A stretch of 11,488 nt of DNA from Haemophilus sp. (GTDB taxonomy: Bacteria; Pseudomonadota; Gammaproteobacteria; Enterobacterales; Pasteurellaceae), in NCBI GenBank assembly GCA_019423005.1, contig JAHZCF010000087.1:1-11488 (forward strand). Direction: 5' to 3'. This document shows positions 1-6,128 of the stretch, in pieces. Made by a program: the position numbers and the translations under genes. Numbering within the stretch: position 1 is the first letter of the stretch; each line of letters starts with the position of its first letter. The notes under the pieces are model-generated. The model worked only from the letters and a program-made list of their open reading frames with translations, ran no database searches and was not told the origin of the DNA.

Positions 1-2
1 AA

Positions 3-83
3 CTTACTCAAATTCAATTATTTGATATGTTCCCGCATACAGCGCATTATGAAGCACTGATATTATTAAAACGCAATGGTTAA
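3..83 (+). CDS. rlmC: 23S rRNA (uracil-C5)-methyltransferase RlmC-like, C-terminal end only
   Basis: Partial gene: only the last 26 codons and the TAA stop are in the window, and the 5' part lies to the left. The visible residues include LFDMFPHTAHYEALILL, the C-terminal signature of the TrmA/RlmC/RlmD family of SAM-dependent RNA uracil-5-methyltransferases, where the FPHT-H-E segment lies near the active site. The 'QLFDMFPHTAHYE' form resembles RlmC (U747 of 23S rRNA) more than RlmD, which usually has MLDMFPHT-H-E. This rests on remembered sequences and 26 residues, so the paralogue choice is moderate. The gene runs towards the yfe operon and the two share a bidirectional terminator. Confidence 0.7.
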   Translation, partial: LTQIQLFDMFPHTAHYEALILLKRNG

Positions 84-84
84 C

Positions 85-116
85 AAAAAAAGCTAACAGA
101 AATGTTAGCTTTTTTT
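85..116. terminator. Bidirectional intrinsic terminator between rlmC-like gene and yfeD
   Basis: An 8-bp perfect stem AGCTAACA/TGTTAGCT (91-98 and 103-110) closes on a GAAA tetraloop. A six-A run (85-90) lies on the left and six Ts (111-116) on the right, so the same hairpin has a U-tract in both directions. It starts one base after the rlmC-like stop and ends just before the yfeD stop codon, so it can end both convergent transcripts. Confidence 0.9.
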
Positions 117-118
117 AT

Positions 119-952
119 TTAGAAATTTAACCGCACTTTTATTTTGCTATAAATTAATGCTATTAAGAAGAATGCTGCCTGTAACAAAATAATGCATGCA
201 CCAGTGGATGCATCAAAATGATAGCTAAGTAGCACGCCTAGTAGACTTGCAGTTACAGCACTGATGATCGCGATAACAAGCATCTTGTCGAAGCGATTCG
301 TCAGGGTTAGTGCGGTGATGCCAGGCGCAATTAGCATCGCTACAACCAAAATAACCCCAACGACTTGCATCGTACTCACAATGGTGAGCGCGAGTAATGT
401 GAGCAAGCCATAGTGCAGTAATTTAGGCGAGAGCCCCGCAACGCGAGCATGGCTAGGATCAAAGCAATAAAGCAGAAAATCACGACGCTTTAAGCCAAGC
501 AAAATAAAAATGATCAAGGCAATGATTGCTGTTTGAATCAGCTCTTCTCGGCTCACGCCTAATACATTACCGAATAAGATATGTGTGAGATGTTGTGAGG
601 TTTGGATTTTAGTGAACAGCACCAAACCAATGGCAAACATTCCCGAAAATACAATCCCCATCGCGGTATCTTCTTTGATACGGCTATTCTCTTTTAAATA
701 ACCCACCCCTAAGGCACAGGCAATACCTGAGACAAAGGCACCAATCACTAATGGAATACCAGCTAAAAAAGCTAAGACAATGCCAGGTAGGACAGCATGA
801 GAAATGGCATCCCCCATCAATGACCATCCTTTCAACACCAAATAGCAAGAGAGTAGTGCACAGATGACGGCAACCACTAATGCCGTGAGTAGCGCATTTT
901 GCATGAAGGCAAATTGAAATGGCTCAACGAAAATGGCGAACATCTCAGTCAT
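119..952 (-). CDS. yfeD: Manganese/iron ABC transporter permease YfeD (SitD-like)
   Basis: A 277-residue integral-membrane protein of the ABC-3 (ZnuB/SitC/SitD) permease family, the second permease of the YfeABCD Mn2+/Fe2+ importer in the inner membrane. Several hydrophobic segments cover most of its length. The family-conserved loop GDAISHAVLPG lies at residues 47-57, likely contacting the ATPase. Length is normal for the family. The ATG at 952 overlaps the yfeC stop by 8 bases and has a GGTGG-type ribosome site, so translation is probably coupled to yfeC; a second ATG three codons in (943) directly follows the yfeC TGA and is an alternative start. It is paralogous to yfeC (both contain YL-LKGWSL-GDA-SH), suggesting an old duplication and a heterodimeric channel. 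The final codons carry an exact uptake signal encoding K-V-R. Confidence 0.93.
   Translation of the reverse strand: MTEMFAIFVEPFQFAFMQNALLTALVVAVICALLSCYLVLKGWSLMGDAISHAVLPGIVLAFLAGIPLVIGAFVSGIACALGVGYLKENSRIKEDTAMGIVFSGMFAIGLVLFTKIQTSQHLTHILFGNVLGVSREELIQTAIIALIIFILLGLKRRDFLLYCFDPSHARVAGLSPKLLHYGLLTLLALTIVSTMQVVGVILVVAMLIAPGITALTLTNRFDKMLVIAIISAVTASLLGVLLSYHFDASTGACIILLQAAFFLIALIYSKIKVRLNF
130..138 (-). repeat. DNA uptake signal sequence core, exact
   Basis: ACCGCACTT on the plus strand is AAGTGCGGT on the minus strand, an exact match to the 9-base Haemophilus uptake core used in natural transformation. It lies in the last codons of yfeD, in yfeD's coding direction, and is read there as K-V-R. 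Confidence 0.9.
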
Positions 953-1796
953 AATCCACCACCTTACGTCGTTTTTGATTGATTAATCCGTATTTGGGCG
1001 AGAATAGAAAAGCCAATAAAAATAACAAGGTTTGTAATGTTACAATGACACCACCTGTTGCGCCATCCAGATAATAGCTTAAATAAACGCCGACGAAACC
1101 AGTGATTGCGCCCAATGCTACGGCAATTTTGATAAGAGTTTTGAACTTGTCAGTAAGTAAATAGGCGGTTGCACCTGGCGTGATTACCATGGCAATCACT
1201 AAAATCGCCCCGACAGTTTGCAATGCGGCAACAACACAAGCACTCAAGAGTGTAAAAAAGAGAACTTTGTAAAACAGTGGTGAAAGTCCAACTGTAATTG
1301 CTTGCGTTTCATCAAAGAAAATCAGTAAAAGATCCTTCCAAAAAATAAGCAATAAGACCAAGCAAATCAACATAATGATGGCTACTTGATAAATATCTTC
1401 ATCGGCAATCCCGAGGATATTACCAAGAATAATATTTTGCACATTTATTGAAGTTGGATTCAGAGAAATAATCAGTAAACCTAAGGCAAAGAATGTACTG
1501 AAAATAAAGCCGATAACGGCATCTTCTTTGAGTTTAGAAATGGATTTGATCCATAAAATGGAAAGTGCGGCCAAAATTCCGGCAAAAAAAGCACCTAAAG
1601 CATAGGGGAGTGAAAAGGCATAAGCAATTGCCACACCCGGAACTACGGAATGAGAAAGCGCATCACCAATTAATGACCAACCTTTCAACATTAAATAGGC
1701 AGAAAGAAAGGCACAAATGCCCCCGACTGCGGCACTTATCCACATGGCTTTTTGCATATATTCATAGGAGAAAGGTTCCAGTAAATATTCAAGCAT
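945..1796 (-). CDS. yfeC: Manganese/iron ABC transporter permease YfeC (SitC-like)
   Basis: A 283-residue ABC-3 family permease, the first of two membrane subunits of the YfeABCD importer. It has multiple hydrophobic helices and the family loop GDALSHSVVPG at residues 44-54, followed by the usual basic/acidic loop 'KLKEDAVIGF'. The C-terminus after the last helix is short and basic (NQKRRKVVDYD). The ATG at 1796 begins three bases after the yfeB stop, and an AAGGA ribosome site lies inside the last codons of yfeB; its own stop overlaps yfeD. It is clearly homologous to yfeD, so the two likely form a heterodimer. A one-mismatch uptake core (AAGTGCGGC, 1562-1570) lies within the gene. Metal specificity is inferred from the binding protein YfeA. 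Confidence 0.93.
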   Translation of the reverse strand: MLEYLLEPFSYEYMQKAMWISAAVGGICAFLSAYLMLKGWSLIGDALSHSVVPGVAIAYAFSLPYALGAFFAGILAALSILWIKSISKLKEDAVIGFIFSTFFALGLLIISLNPTSINVQNIILGNILGIADEDIYQVAIIMLICLVLLLIFWKDLLLIFFDETQAITVGLSPLFYKVLFFTLLSACVVAALQTVGAILVIAMVITPGATAYLLTDKFKTLIKIAVALGAITGFVGVYLSYYLDGATGGVIVTLQTLLFLLAFLFSPKYGLINQKRRKVVDYD

Positions 1797-1799
1797 GAC

Positions 1800-2696
1800 T
1801 TATTCCTTGTCAGACGGAGGCAGACGACAGGATTTTACAGCCGTTGCAGGCGGATCATTTTTGGTTTCACCATAGAAGACAACAGGACGTTCATCATCCG
1901 TAAGCACGGTGACAGCACGTTTATCTTCATCATTATGCAGATCTTCACCCAATAATTTGATGTGTCGTAATACACCACCAAAGACTTTTTCCAAATTATG
2001 TTGATTGAATGTATCTTCCGTTTTACCGGCTGTAATCACAGTACGGTTAATCATCACCACTTGATCACAGAAGTCTGGTACAGAGCCTAAATTATGGGTA
2101 GAAACTAAAATTAAGTGTCCTTCAGCACGTAATTGGCGAAGAAGTTCCACAATGGCATTTTCAGTTTTAACATCCACACCCGTAAAAGGCTCATCGAGTA
2201 AGATAATCTTACTTTGTTGTGCTAATGCTCGAGCTAAAAATACACGTTTTTTCTGCCCACCAGAAAGTTCGCCGATTTGCCGTTCAGCTAAATGCTCGAT
2301 GTTTACTCGTTGCATCGCTTCAAGCACTTTTTGTTTGTCTTCAGCCTTTGGAATACGTAGGAAATTCATGTAGCCGTAGCGTCCCATCATGACAACATCA
2401 TAAACAGAGACAGGAAATTGCCAATCAACTTCTTCCGCTTGCGGCACATAGGCAATCAAATTTTGTTTCAACGCCCGATTAATTGGCAAACCACAAATCG
2501 TTATGTTGCCTTGTTGTGGTTTGATTAATCCCATGATGCTTTTAAATAACGTTGATTTTCCGCTTCCATTTACGCCGACAAGGGCACAGATGGTTCCCCC
2601 CTGTAATTCGAAAGAAACATCATAAATTGCAGTATGCCCGTTGTTGTAACGCACGGTTACATCATTAACGGAAATAGAAGCGGAAAGTGTGGTCAT
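1800..2696 (-). CDS. yfeB: Manganese/iron ABC transporter ATP-binding protein YfeB (SitB-like)
   Basis: A 298-residue cytoplasmic ATPase that powers the YfeCD permeases. All nucleotide-binding elements are intact: Walker A GVNGSGKST (41-49), Q-loop near Q86, ABC signature LSGGQ (144-148), Walker B IILLDE (164-169) and switch histidine H201. About 45 residues after the ABC domain form an acidic, poorly conserved tail, as in YfeB/SitB proteins, which makes it longer than ZnuC-type ATPases. Its ATG shares one base with the yfeA stop (TAATG), and with only a weak ribosome site it probably relies on coupling from yfeA. A degenerate uptake core (AAGTGTGGT, 2685-2693) overlaps codons 2-4. Confidence 0.95.
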   Translation of the reverse strand: MTTLSASISVNDVTVRYNNGHTAIYDVSFELQGGTICALVGVNGSGKSTLFKSIMGLIKPQQGNITICGLPINRALKQNLIAYVPQAEEVDWQFPVSVYDVVMMGRYGYMNFLRIPKAEDKQKVLEAMQRVNIEHLAERQIGELSGGQKKRVFLARALAQQSKIILLDEPFTGVDVKTENAIVELLRQLRAEGHLILVSTHNLGSVPDFCDQVVMINRTVITAGKTEDTFNQHNLEKVFGGVLRHIKLLGEDLHNDEDKRAVTVLTDDERPVVFYGETKNDPPATAVKSCRLPPSDKE

Positions 2697-3577
2697 TATT
2701 TTTCAAATCCTTTCACAATGGTAGATACAGTGACATTGAGCAAATCGATATAAGTCGGTACAGGGCCATCAGCAGCAGAAAGGGAATCGACATAAAGCAC
2801 GCCACCGTATTTGGCTCCACTTTCTTTTGCTACCTGTTGAGCAGGTTTGGCTGACACAGTACTTTCACTAAATACCACTGGAATGTGATTTTTTTTCACT
2901 AAATCGATAAGTTTACGCACTTGTTGAGGCGTACCTTGTTGTTCAGCGTTAATTGGCCATAAATAGCCTTCTTTGAGATCGTAATCTTTCGCTAAATAAC
3001 TAAAGGCCCCTTCACTGGTCACTAACCAACGTTGATCTGCAGGAATTTGTGCGAGTTTTTCACGTAAAGGTTTATCGAGTTGTTTGATTTTTTCTGCATA
3101 CGTCGCTGCATTTTTTTGATAAGTATCAGCATTTTGCGGATCGTATTTAACTAATGCATTTTTAATATTTTCGACATAAATCAATGCATTAGATGGTGAC
3201 ATCCAAGCGTGTGGGTTAGGGGCATCTTTATAAGGGCCTTCATAAATAGAAAGTGGTGTGATGCCTTCAGTCACAACAACGGCTGGTTTTTCTTTGATAT
3301 TTTGGAAGAAACGCTCAAACCAACGCTCTAAATTTAATCCGTTCCATAAAATTAAATCAGCAGATTGAGCTTTTACAATATCTTTAGGGGTCGGTTCATA
3401 CTCGTGAATTTCTGCACCAGGTTTGGTAATAGATTCCACTGTCGCAGCATCGCCGGCAACATTTTGTGCGATATCCTGAATAACAGTAAATGTGGTTACC
3501 ACTTTAAATTTCGCTTCGGCTTGTAAAGCAGCCAAACCTAGAGCGATAACAGATAGGCTTTTAAATAAATGCTTCAT
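2696..3577 (-). CDS. yfeA: Periplasmic Mn/Fe-binding protein YfeA (cluster A-I, SitA/PsaA family)
   Basis: The substrate-binding protein (293 residues) of the YfeABCD importer and first gene of its operon. A Sec signal peptide covers about residues 1-22 (MKHLF...LQAEA, cleavage before KFKVV), with no lipobox, so the protein should be free in the periplasm. The four metal ligands expected by comparison with PsaA/SitA are H58 (EIHEYEPTP), H123 (NPHAWMSP), E189 (TSEGAF) and D264 (YVDSLS). A His-His-Glu-Asp set and the absence of a histidine-rich loop argue for Mn/Fe rather than Zn (ZnuA). An AAGGAG ribosome site lies at a good distance from the ATG. Upstream are a sigma70-like promoter and a Fur box. 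Related yfe/sit operons are iron- and sometimes manganese-repressed. Confidence 0.95.
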   Translation of the reverse strand: MKHLFKSLSVIALGLAALQAEAKFKVVTTFTVIQDIAQNVAGDAATVESITKPGAEIHEYEPTPKDIVKAQSADLILWNGLNLERWFERFFQNIKEKPAVVVTEGITPLSIYEGPYKDAPNPHAWMSPSNALIYVENIKNALVKYDPQNADTYQKNAATYAEKIKQLDKPLREKLAQIPADQRWLVTSEGAFSYLAKDYDLKEGYLWPINAEQQGTPQQVRKLIDLVKKNHIPVVFSESTVSAKPAQQVAKESGAKYGGVLYVDSLSAADGPVPTYIDLLNVTVSTIVKGFEK

Positions 3578-3618
3578 GAGATCTCCTTAAAAATAATGAT
3601 TGATTAGCATTCTACAGA

Positions 3619-3646
3619 ATAATACCATTTTTTATAAGATTTTCAA
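3619..3646 (-). promoter_or_regulatory. Predicted sigma70 promoter of the yfeABCD operon
   Basis: Read on the minus strand: TTGAAA (-35, 3641-3646), a 16-bp AT-rich spacer, and TATTAT (-10, 3619-3624). Each hexamer matches consensus at 5 of 6 bases. It would start transcription about 35 bases before the yfeA ATG and is the only good pair in the gap. The Fur box lies one base upstream of the -35. Confidence 0.65.
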
Positions 3647-3647
3647 A

Positions 3648-3662
3648 TGAAAATAATTATCA
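3648..3662 (-). promoter_or_regulatory. Fur box upstream of yfeA
   Basis: Minus-strand TGATAATTATTTTCA matches the 7-1-7 Fur motif TGATAATnATTATCA at 13 of 14 defined bases. It abuts the -35 element, so bound Fur-Fe2+ could occlude RNA polymerase. The site is seen in the sequence; that Fur binds it and represses the operon in iron-replete cells is inferred. MntR- or Zur-type operators look different. Confidence 0.7.
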
Positions 3663-3683
3663 AATCCATAGGCAATTAAAATT

Positions 3684-3722
3684 AAAAAGCGGAAAATTTT
3701 GTGAAAAATTGACCGCTCTTTT
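3684..3722 (-). terminator. Intrinsic terminator after pbpG
   Basis: Read on the minus strand, AGCGG and CCGCT (3713-3717 and 3688-3692) pair. Inside, beyond a 2x2 internal loop, a six-pair A/T stem (AATTTT/AAAATT) closes on a short loop, and a run of five Ts follows (3684-3688). It lies 15-48 bases after the pbpG stop and upstream of the yfe promoter, so it should keep pbpG transcripts out of yfeA. The left arm contains a one-mismatch uptake core (AAGAGCGGT). Confidence 0.7.
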
Positions 3723-3731
3723 TTGAAATGA

Positions 3732-4607
3732 TTAACCACCAACTTGTTGGATCAGGCGCTCCATACCCGCTTCATCATAGCCTTCTTCATATTGGGCTTC
3801 ATCAACGGTAAAGTTTTGCATGCTACGTCCAGCAGTACAACCATATTGTTCCAGTTTTCCTTTCGTAAAGTTGCTACGAAATGCAGATGAATGGTTATTT
3901 AAACTAATCACGCCGATAGTCGAGTGATTACATGGATTTTTGTTTACGAAGACTAAATTATAGCCAGATTCACGGATATAGCCGGTTTTATTAACTGCCG
4001 CATCGAAAACTTCTTCACGCACTAATTTATTGGTATTTTTGACGAAAACACTACGTCCTCCTGCTTGAATGAAGGCATTCGGCATATTAGAAAGGTTTTT
4101 AATTTGAGTTTTGTTGAGTGAGTATTTGGCTAGTTTAACCAAATCCATTGCACTTGAAATGTTGCTATCAGATAAACCTGAGCTATCTGAAAAGCGAGTA
4201 GAGCGCATGCCTAATTCTCGAGCTTTTTCATTCATTTTTTGGATGAATTGTAAGCGGCTCATGCCTGCAGAACGAGAAAGTGCATGAGCAGCATAGTTAT
4301 CAGAATGAACGAGCATTGCTTTTAACAATTCATTACAAGAAATCGGCGTATATTTAGGTAATTTTGTATGAGTGCCTTTGATGTAATCGTAATCATCGTC
4401 AGTAATCGATGCAGTACAGTTTGCATTTCGATTATTTTCAAGAAACACATTCGCCGTCATTAATTTGGTGACAGAGGCGATGGGTTGCACATGATTGGGT
4501 GAGCTACTTTCTAACACTCTATCATGAGTGAAATCATACACAATATAAGATTGTGCCGTTGCGACTGCAGGCACTAAACACAATACAGAAAGAACTTTTT
4601 TTAACAT
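3732..4607 (-). CDS. pbpG: D-alanyl-D-alanine endopeptidase, penicillin-binding protein 7
   Basis: A 291-residue periplasmic serine peptidase of the S11 family that cleaves D-Ala-mDAP cross-links in peptidoglycan. A signal peptide covers about residues 1-18 (cleavage after VATA). The three penicillin-binding motifs are intact: SVTK (S45 nucleophile, K48), SDN (102-104) and KTG (207-209). Length and the lack of a C-terminal amphipathic anchor fit PbpG rather than DacA/DacC carboxypeptidases. Cysteines at 64, 91, 226 and 257 could form disulfides after export (inference). The ATG at 4607 is chosen because the signal peptide starts there; the ribosome site is weak. It is monocistronic, divergent from rlmN, with a probable extended -10 promoter and its own terminator. 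Confidence 0.92.
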   Translation of the reverse strand: MLKKVLSVLCLVPAVATAQSYIVYDFTHDRVLESSSPNHVQPIASVTKLMTANVFLENNRNANCTASITDDDYDYIKGTHTKLPKYTPISCNELLKAMLVHSDNYAAHALSRSAGMSRLQFIQKMNEKARELGMRSTRFSDSSGLSDSNISSAMDLVKLAKYSLNKTQIKNLSNMPNAFIQAGGRSVFVKNTNKLVREEVFDAAVNKTGYIRESGYNLVFVNKNPCNHSTIGVISLNNHSSAFRSNFTKGKLEQYGCTAGRSMQNFTVDEAQYEEGYDEAGMERLIQQVGG

Positions 4608-4648
4608 ATCTTCAATATAGCTAACTCAGAGAATAAAACGAAGTGCAC

Positions 4649-4657
4649 ATTCTATCA
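4649..4657 (-). promoter_or_regulatory. Possible extended -10 promoter of pbpG
   Basis: Minus-strand TGATAGAAT: an extended -10 TG, one base, then TAGAAT (5 of 6 matches). No convincing -35 lies 16-18 bases upstream, as is usual for extended -10 promoters. It would give a leader of about 35 bases before the pbpG ATG. Confidence 0.4.
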
Positions 4658-4760
4658 GTTTTTGTAGGGCTTTGGGATGTGTGAAAGAGAAAAAATTTGA
4701 AGTTTTTTAACTGCACTTTTTTCTTTCATTTTTTTGATTTTTGCGACGCTGATCGCAAAG

Positions 4761-4769
4761 AAGTGCGGT
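4761..4769 (+). repeat. DNA uptake signal sequence core, exact
   Basis: AAGTGCGGT followed by CAAAATTTTTG, so the AT-rich 3' extension of the full Haemophilus uptake motif is also present. It is the only exact non-coding copy in the window, and is inverted relative to the degenerate copy at 4710-4718. Confidence 0.92.
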
Positions 4770-4908
4770 CAAAATTTTTGTTGTTTTTCAAATCTGCTAG
4801 CTTATCTGTCGGTAAATCTGTAAAATCTCGGCTCATTTTTAATATGCGAATTTTTTGTTGCTCAATTCTGAGTAGCATCATCGCCGTAATGTGTAATAAC
4901 GAGGCTTT

Positions 4909-6057
4909 ATGTTAGAACAACCCCTTTTATCTGAAACGAATACCAAAAAGATTAATTTAATGGATTTAACGCGTCAGCAGATGCGTGAGTTTTTTGCAGA
5001 ATTAGGCGAGAAACCATTTCGTGCGGATCAATTAGTGAAATGGATTTATCATTTTGGCGAAGATAACTTCGACAATATGACCAATATTAATAAGAAATTA
5101 CGAGAAAAATTAAAAGCGGTCGCGGAAATTAAAGCACCAGAAGTGGCAGTTGAACAACGTTCTGCAGATGGCACCATCAAATGGGCGATGCAGGTTGGTG
5201 AACAGCAAGTTGAAACAGTCTATATTCCAGAGGCGGATCGTGCAACGCTTTGTGTCTCCTCTCAAGTAGGTTGTGCCTTAGCTTGTACCTTCTGTTCAAC
5301 CGCACAACAAGGATTTAACCGTAATTTAACGGTGTCTGAAATTATTGGTCAAGTTTGGCGCGCCTCAAAAATTATCGGTAACTTTGGTGTGACAGGTGTA
5401 CGTCCTATTACTAATGTGGTGATGATGGGCATGGGTGAGCCATTACTGAATGTGGCTAATGTTGTACCTGCGATGGAAATTATGCTGGATGATTTTGCGT
5501 ATGGATTATCTAAACGACGCGTGACTTTATCCACTTCAGGTGTCGTGCCTGCACTCGATATGTTGCGCGATAAGATTGATGTGGCATTAGCAATTTCACT
5601 TCACGCACCGAACGATGAATTGCGTGATGAAATTATGCCGATCAATAAAAAATATAACATCAAAATGTTGATGGATTCAGTGCACAGATACTTAGAAGTA
5701 TCGAATGCTAACCATGGCAAAGTGACAATTGAATATGTGTTATTAGATCACGTGAATGATGGTACAGAGCATGCGCATCAATTAGCCAAAGTGTTGAAAA
5801 ATACACCGTGTAAAATCAATTTGATTCCATGGAACCCGTTCCCAGAGGCGCCTTATGGTAAAAGCTCAAATAGCCGTGTTGATCGCTTCCAAAAAACCTT
5901 AATGGAATATGGCTTTACGGTGATTGTACGCAAAACCCGCGGAGATGATATTGATGCTGCTTGTGGTCAGCTGGCGGGGGATGTAATTGACCGAACCAAA
6001 CGTACAGCAATGAAACGTAAGTTTGGTGAAGGTATTGACGTAAAAGCTGTTAACTAA
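4909..6057 (+). CDS. rlmN: Dual-specificity 23S rRNA (A2503-C2) / tRNA (A37-C2) methyltransferase RlmN
   Basis: A 382-residue cytoplasmic radical-SAM enzyme that methylates C2 of A2503 in 23S rRNA and, in E. coli, A37 of some tRNAs; this tunes ribosomal exit-tunnel function and fidelity. The [4Fe-4S] motif C-x3-C-x2-C is at C122, C126 and C129. C352 (DAACGQL) is the position that carries the methyl intermediate (C355 in E. coli), and C115 is the other conserved catalytic-site cysteine (C118 in E. coli). GMGEPLLN at 174-181 is the SAM-binding GEPL motif. Full length. The ATG at 4909 has a GAGG ribosome site. It heads a plus-strand gene series whose order (rlmN, pilW/pilF, rodZ, ispG, hisS, yfgM) is conserved in many gammaproteobacteria. 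Confidence 0.96.
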   Translation: MLEQPLLSETNTKKINLMDLTRQQMREFFAELGEKPFRADQLVKWIYHFGEDNFDNMTNINKKLREKLKAVAEIKAPEVAVEQRSADGTIKWAMQVGEQQVETVYIPEADRATLCVSSQVGCALACTFCSTAQQGFNRNLTVSEIIGQVWRASKIIGNFGVTGVRPITNVVMMGMGEPLLNVANVVPAMEIMLDDFAYGLSKRRVTLSTSGVVPALDMLRDKIDVALAISLHAPNDELRDEIMPINKKYNIKMLMDSVHRYLEVSNANHGKVTIEYVLLDHVNDGTEHAHQLAKVLKNTPCKINLIPWNPFPEAPYGKSSNSRVDRFQKTLMEYGFTVIVRKTRGDDIDAACGQLAGDVIDRTKRTAMKRKFGEGIDVKAVN

Positions 6058-6100
6058 GCTAAATATAGCAATACTTGTAAAGGGAAAATGGCCTGGAGAA

Positions 6101-6128
6101 GAGTGATAAGATAGAGGAGTGATAAGAT
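6101..6128 (+). repeat. 12-bp direct repeat spanning the pilW ribosome site and start
   Basis: GAGTGATAAGAT occurs at 6101-6112 and again at 6117-6128, with a 16-base period. The second copy runs into the pilW ATG (6127-6129), and the GAGGAG ribosome site (6114-6119) lies at the junction. It looks like a small tandem duplication that kept the functional start with the second copy. Confidence 0.85.

Larger units (their letters stand above)
4608..4908. other. Divergent intergenic region between pbpG and rlmN
   Basis: 301 bases without a supportable gene. From left to right it holds the putative pbpG promoter (4649-4657), an AT-rich inverted repeat (4683-4695 with 4717-4727), a one-mismatch uptake core on the minus strand (4710-4718), a 7-bp hairpin TTTGCGA/TCGCAAA (4740-4759), and an exact plus-strand uptake core (4761-4769). 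An AT-rich stretch leads to rlmN, where a GAGG ribosome site sits just before the ATG. I could not pick a good -35/-10 pair for rlmN. An open frame at 4697-4915 is very Phe/Cys-rich, has no ribosome site and runs into rlmN, so I do not call it. Confidence 0.7.

Noticed and set aside
1565..1798. Plus-strand open frame opposite yfeC
   Set aside because: It is antisense to a clear transporter permease gene, basic and low-complexity in translation, with no ribosome site. The shadow frames opposite or within yfeB, rlmN, rodZ, ispG and hisS were rejected for the same reason.
2696..3577. YfeA as a zinc-binding ZnuA
   Set aside because: The third ligand position is Glu (E189), not His, and there is no histidine-rich loop. 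The operon also has two permeases and a Fur-type, not Zur-type, box.
4740..4759. Hairpin TTTGCGA/TCGCAAA as an intrinsic terminator
   Set aside because: No T-run follows the stem directly on either strand, so it is listed only as part of the intergenic structure.
4697..4915. Open frame of 72 codons on the plus strand between pbpG and rlmN
   Set aside because: Composition is Phe/Cys/Ser-rich translation of AT-rich intergenic DNA. It has no ribosome site, crosses the uptake signals and hairpin, and overlaps the rlmN start. No recognisable family.
6058..6126. Terminator between rlmN and pilW
   Set aside because: Only a 4-bp stem (GCTA/TAGC) is present and no T-run follows, so read-through is expected.
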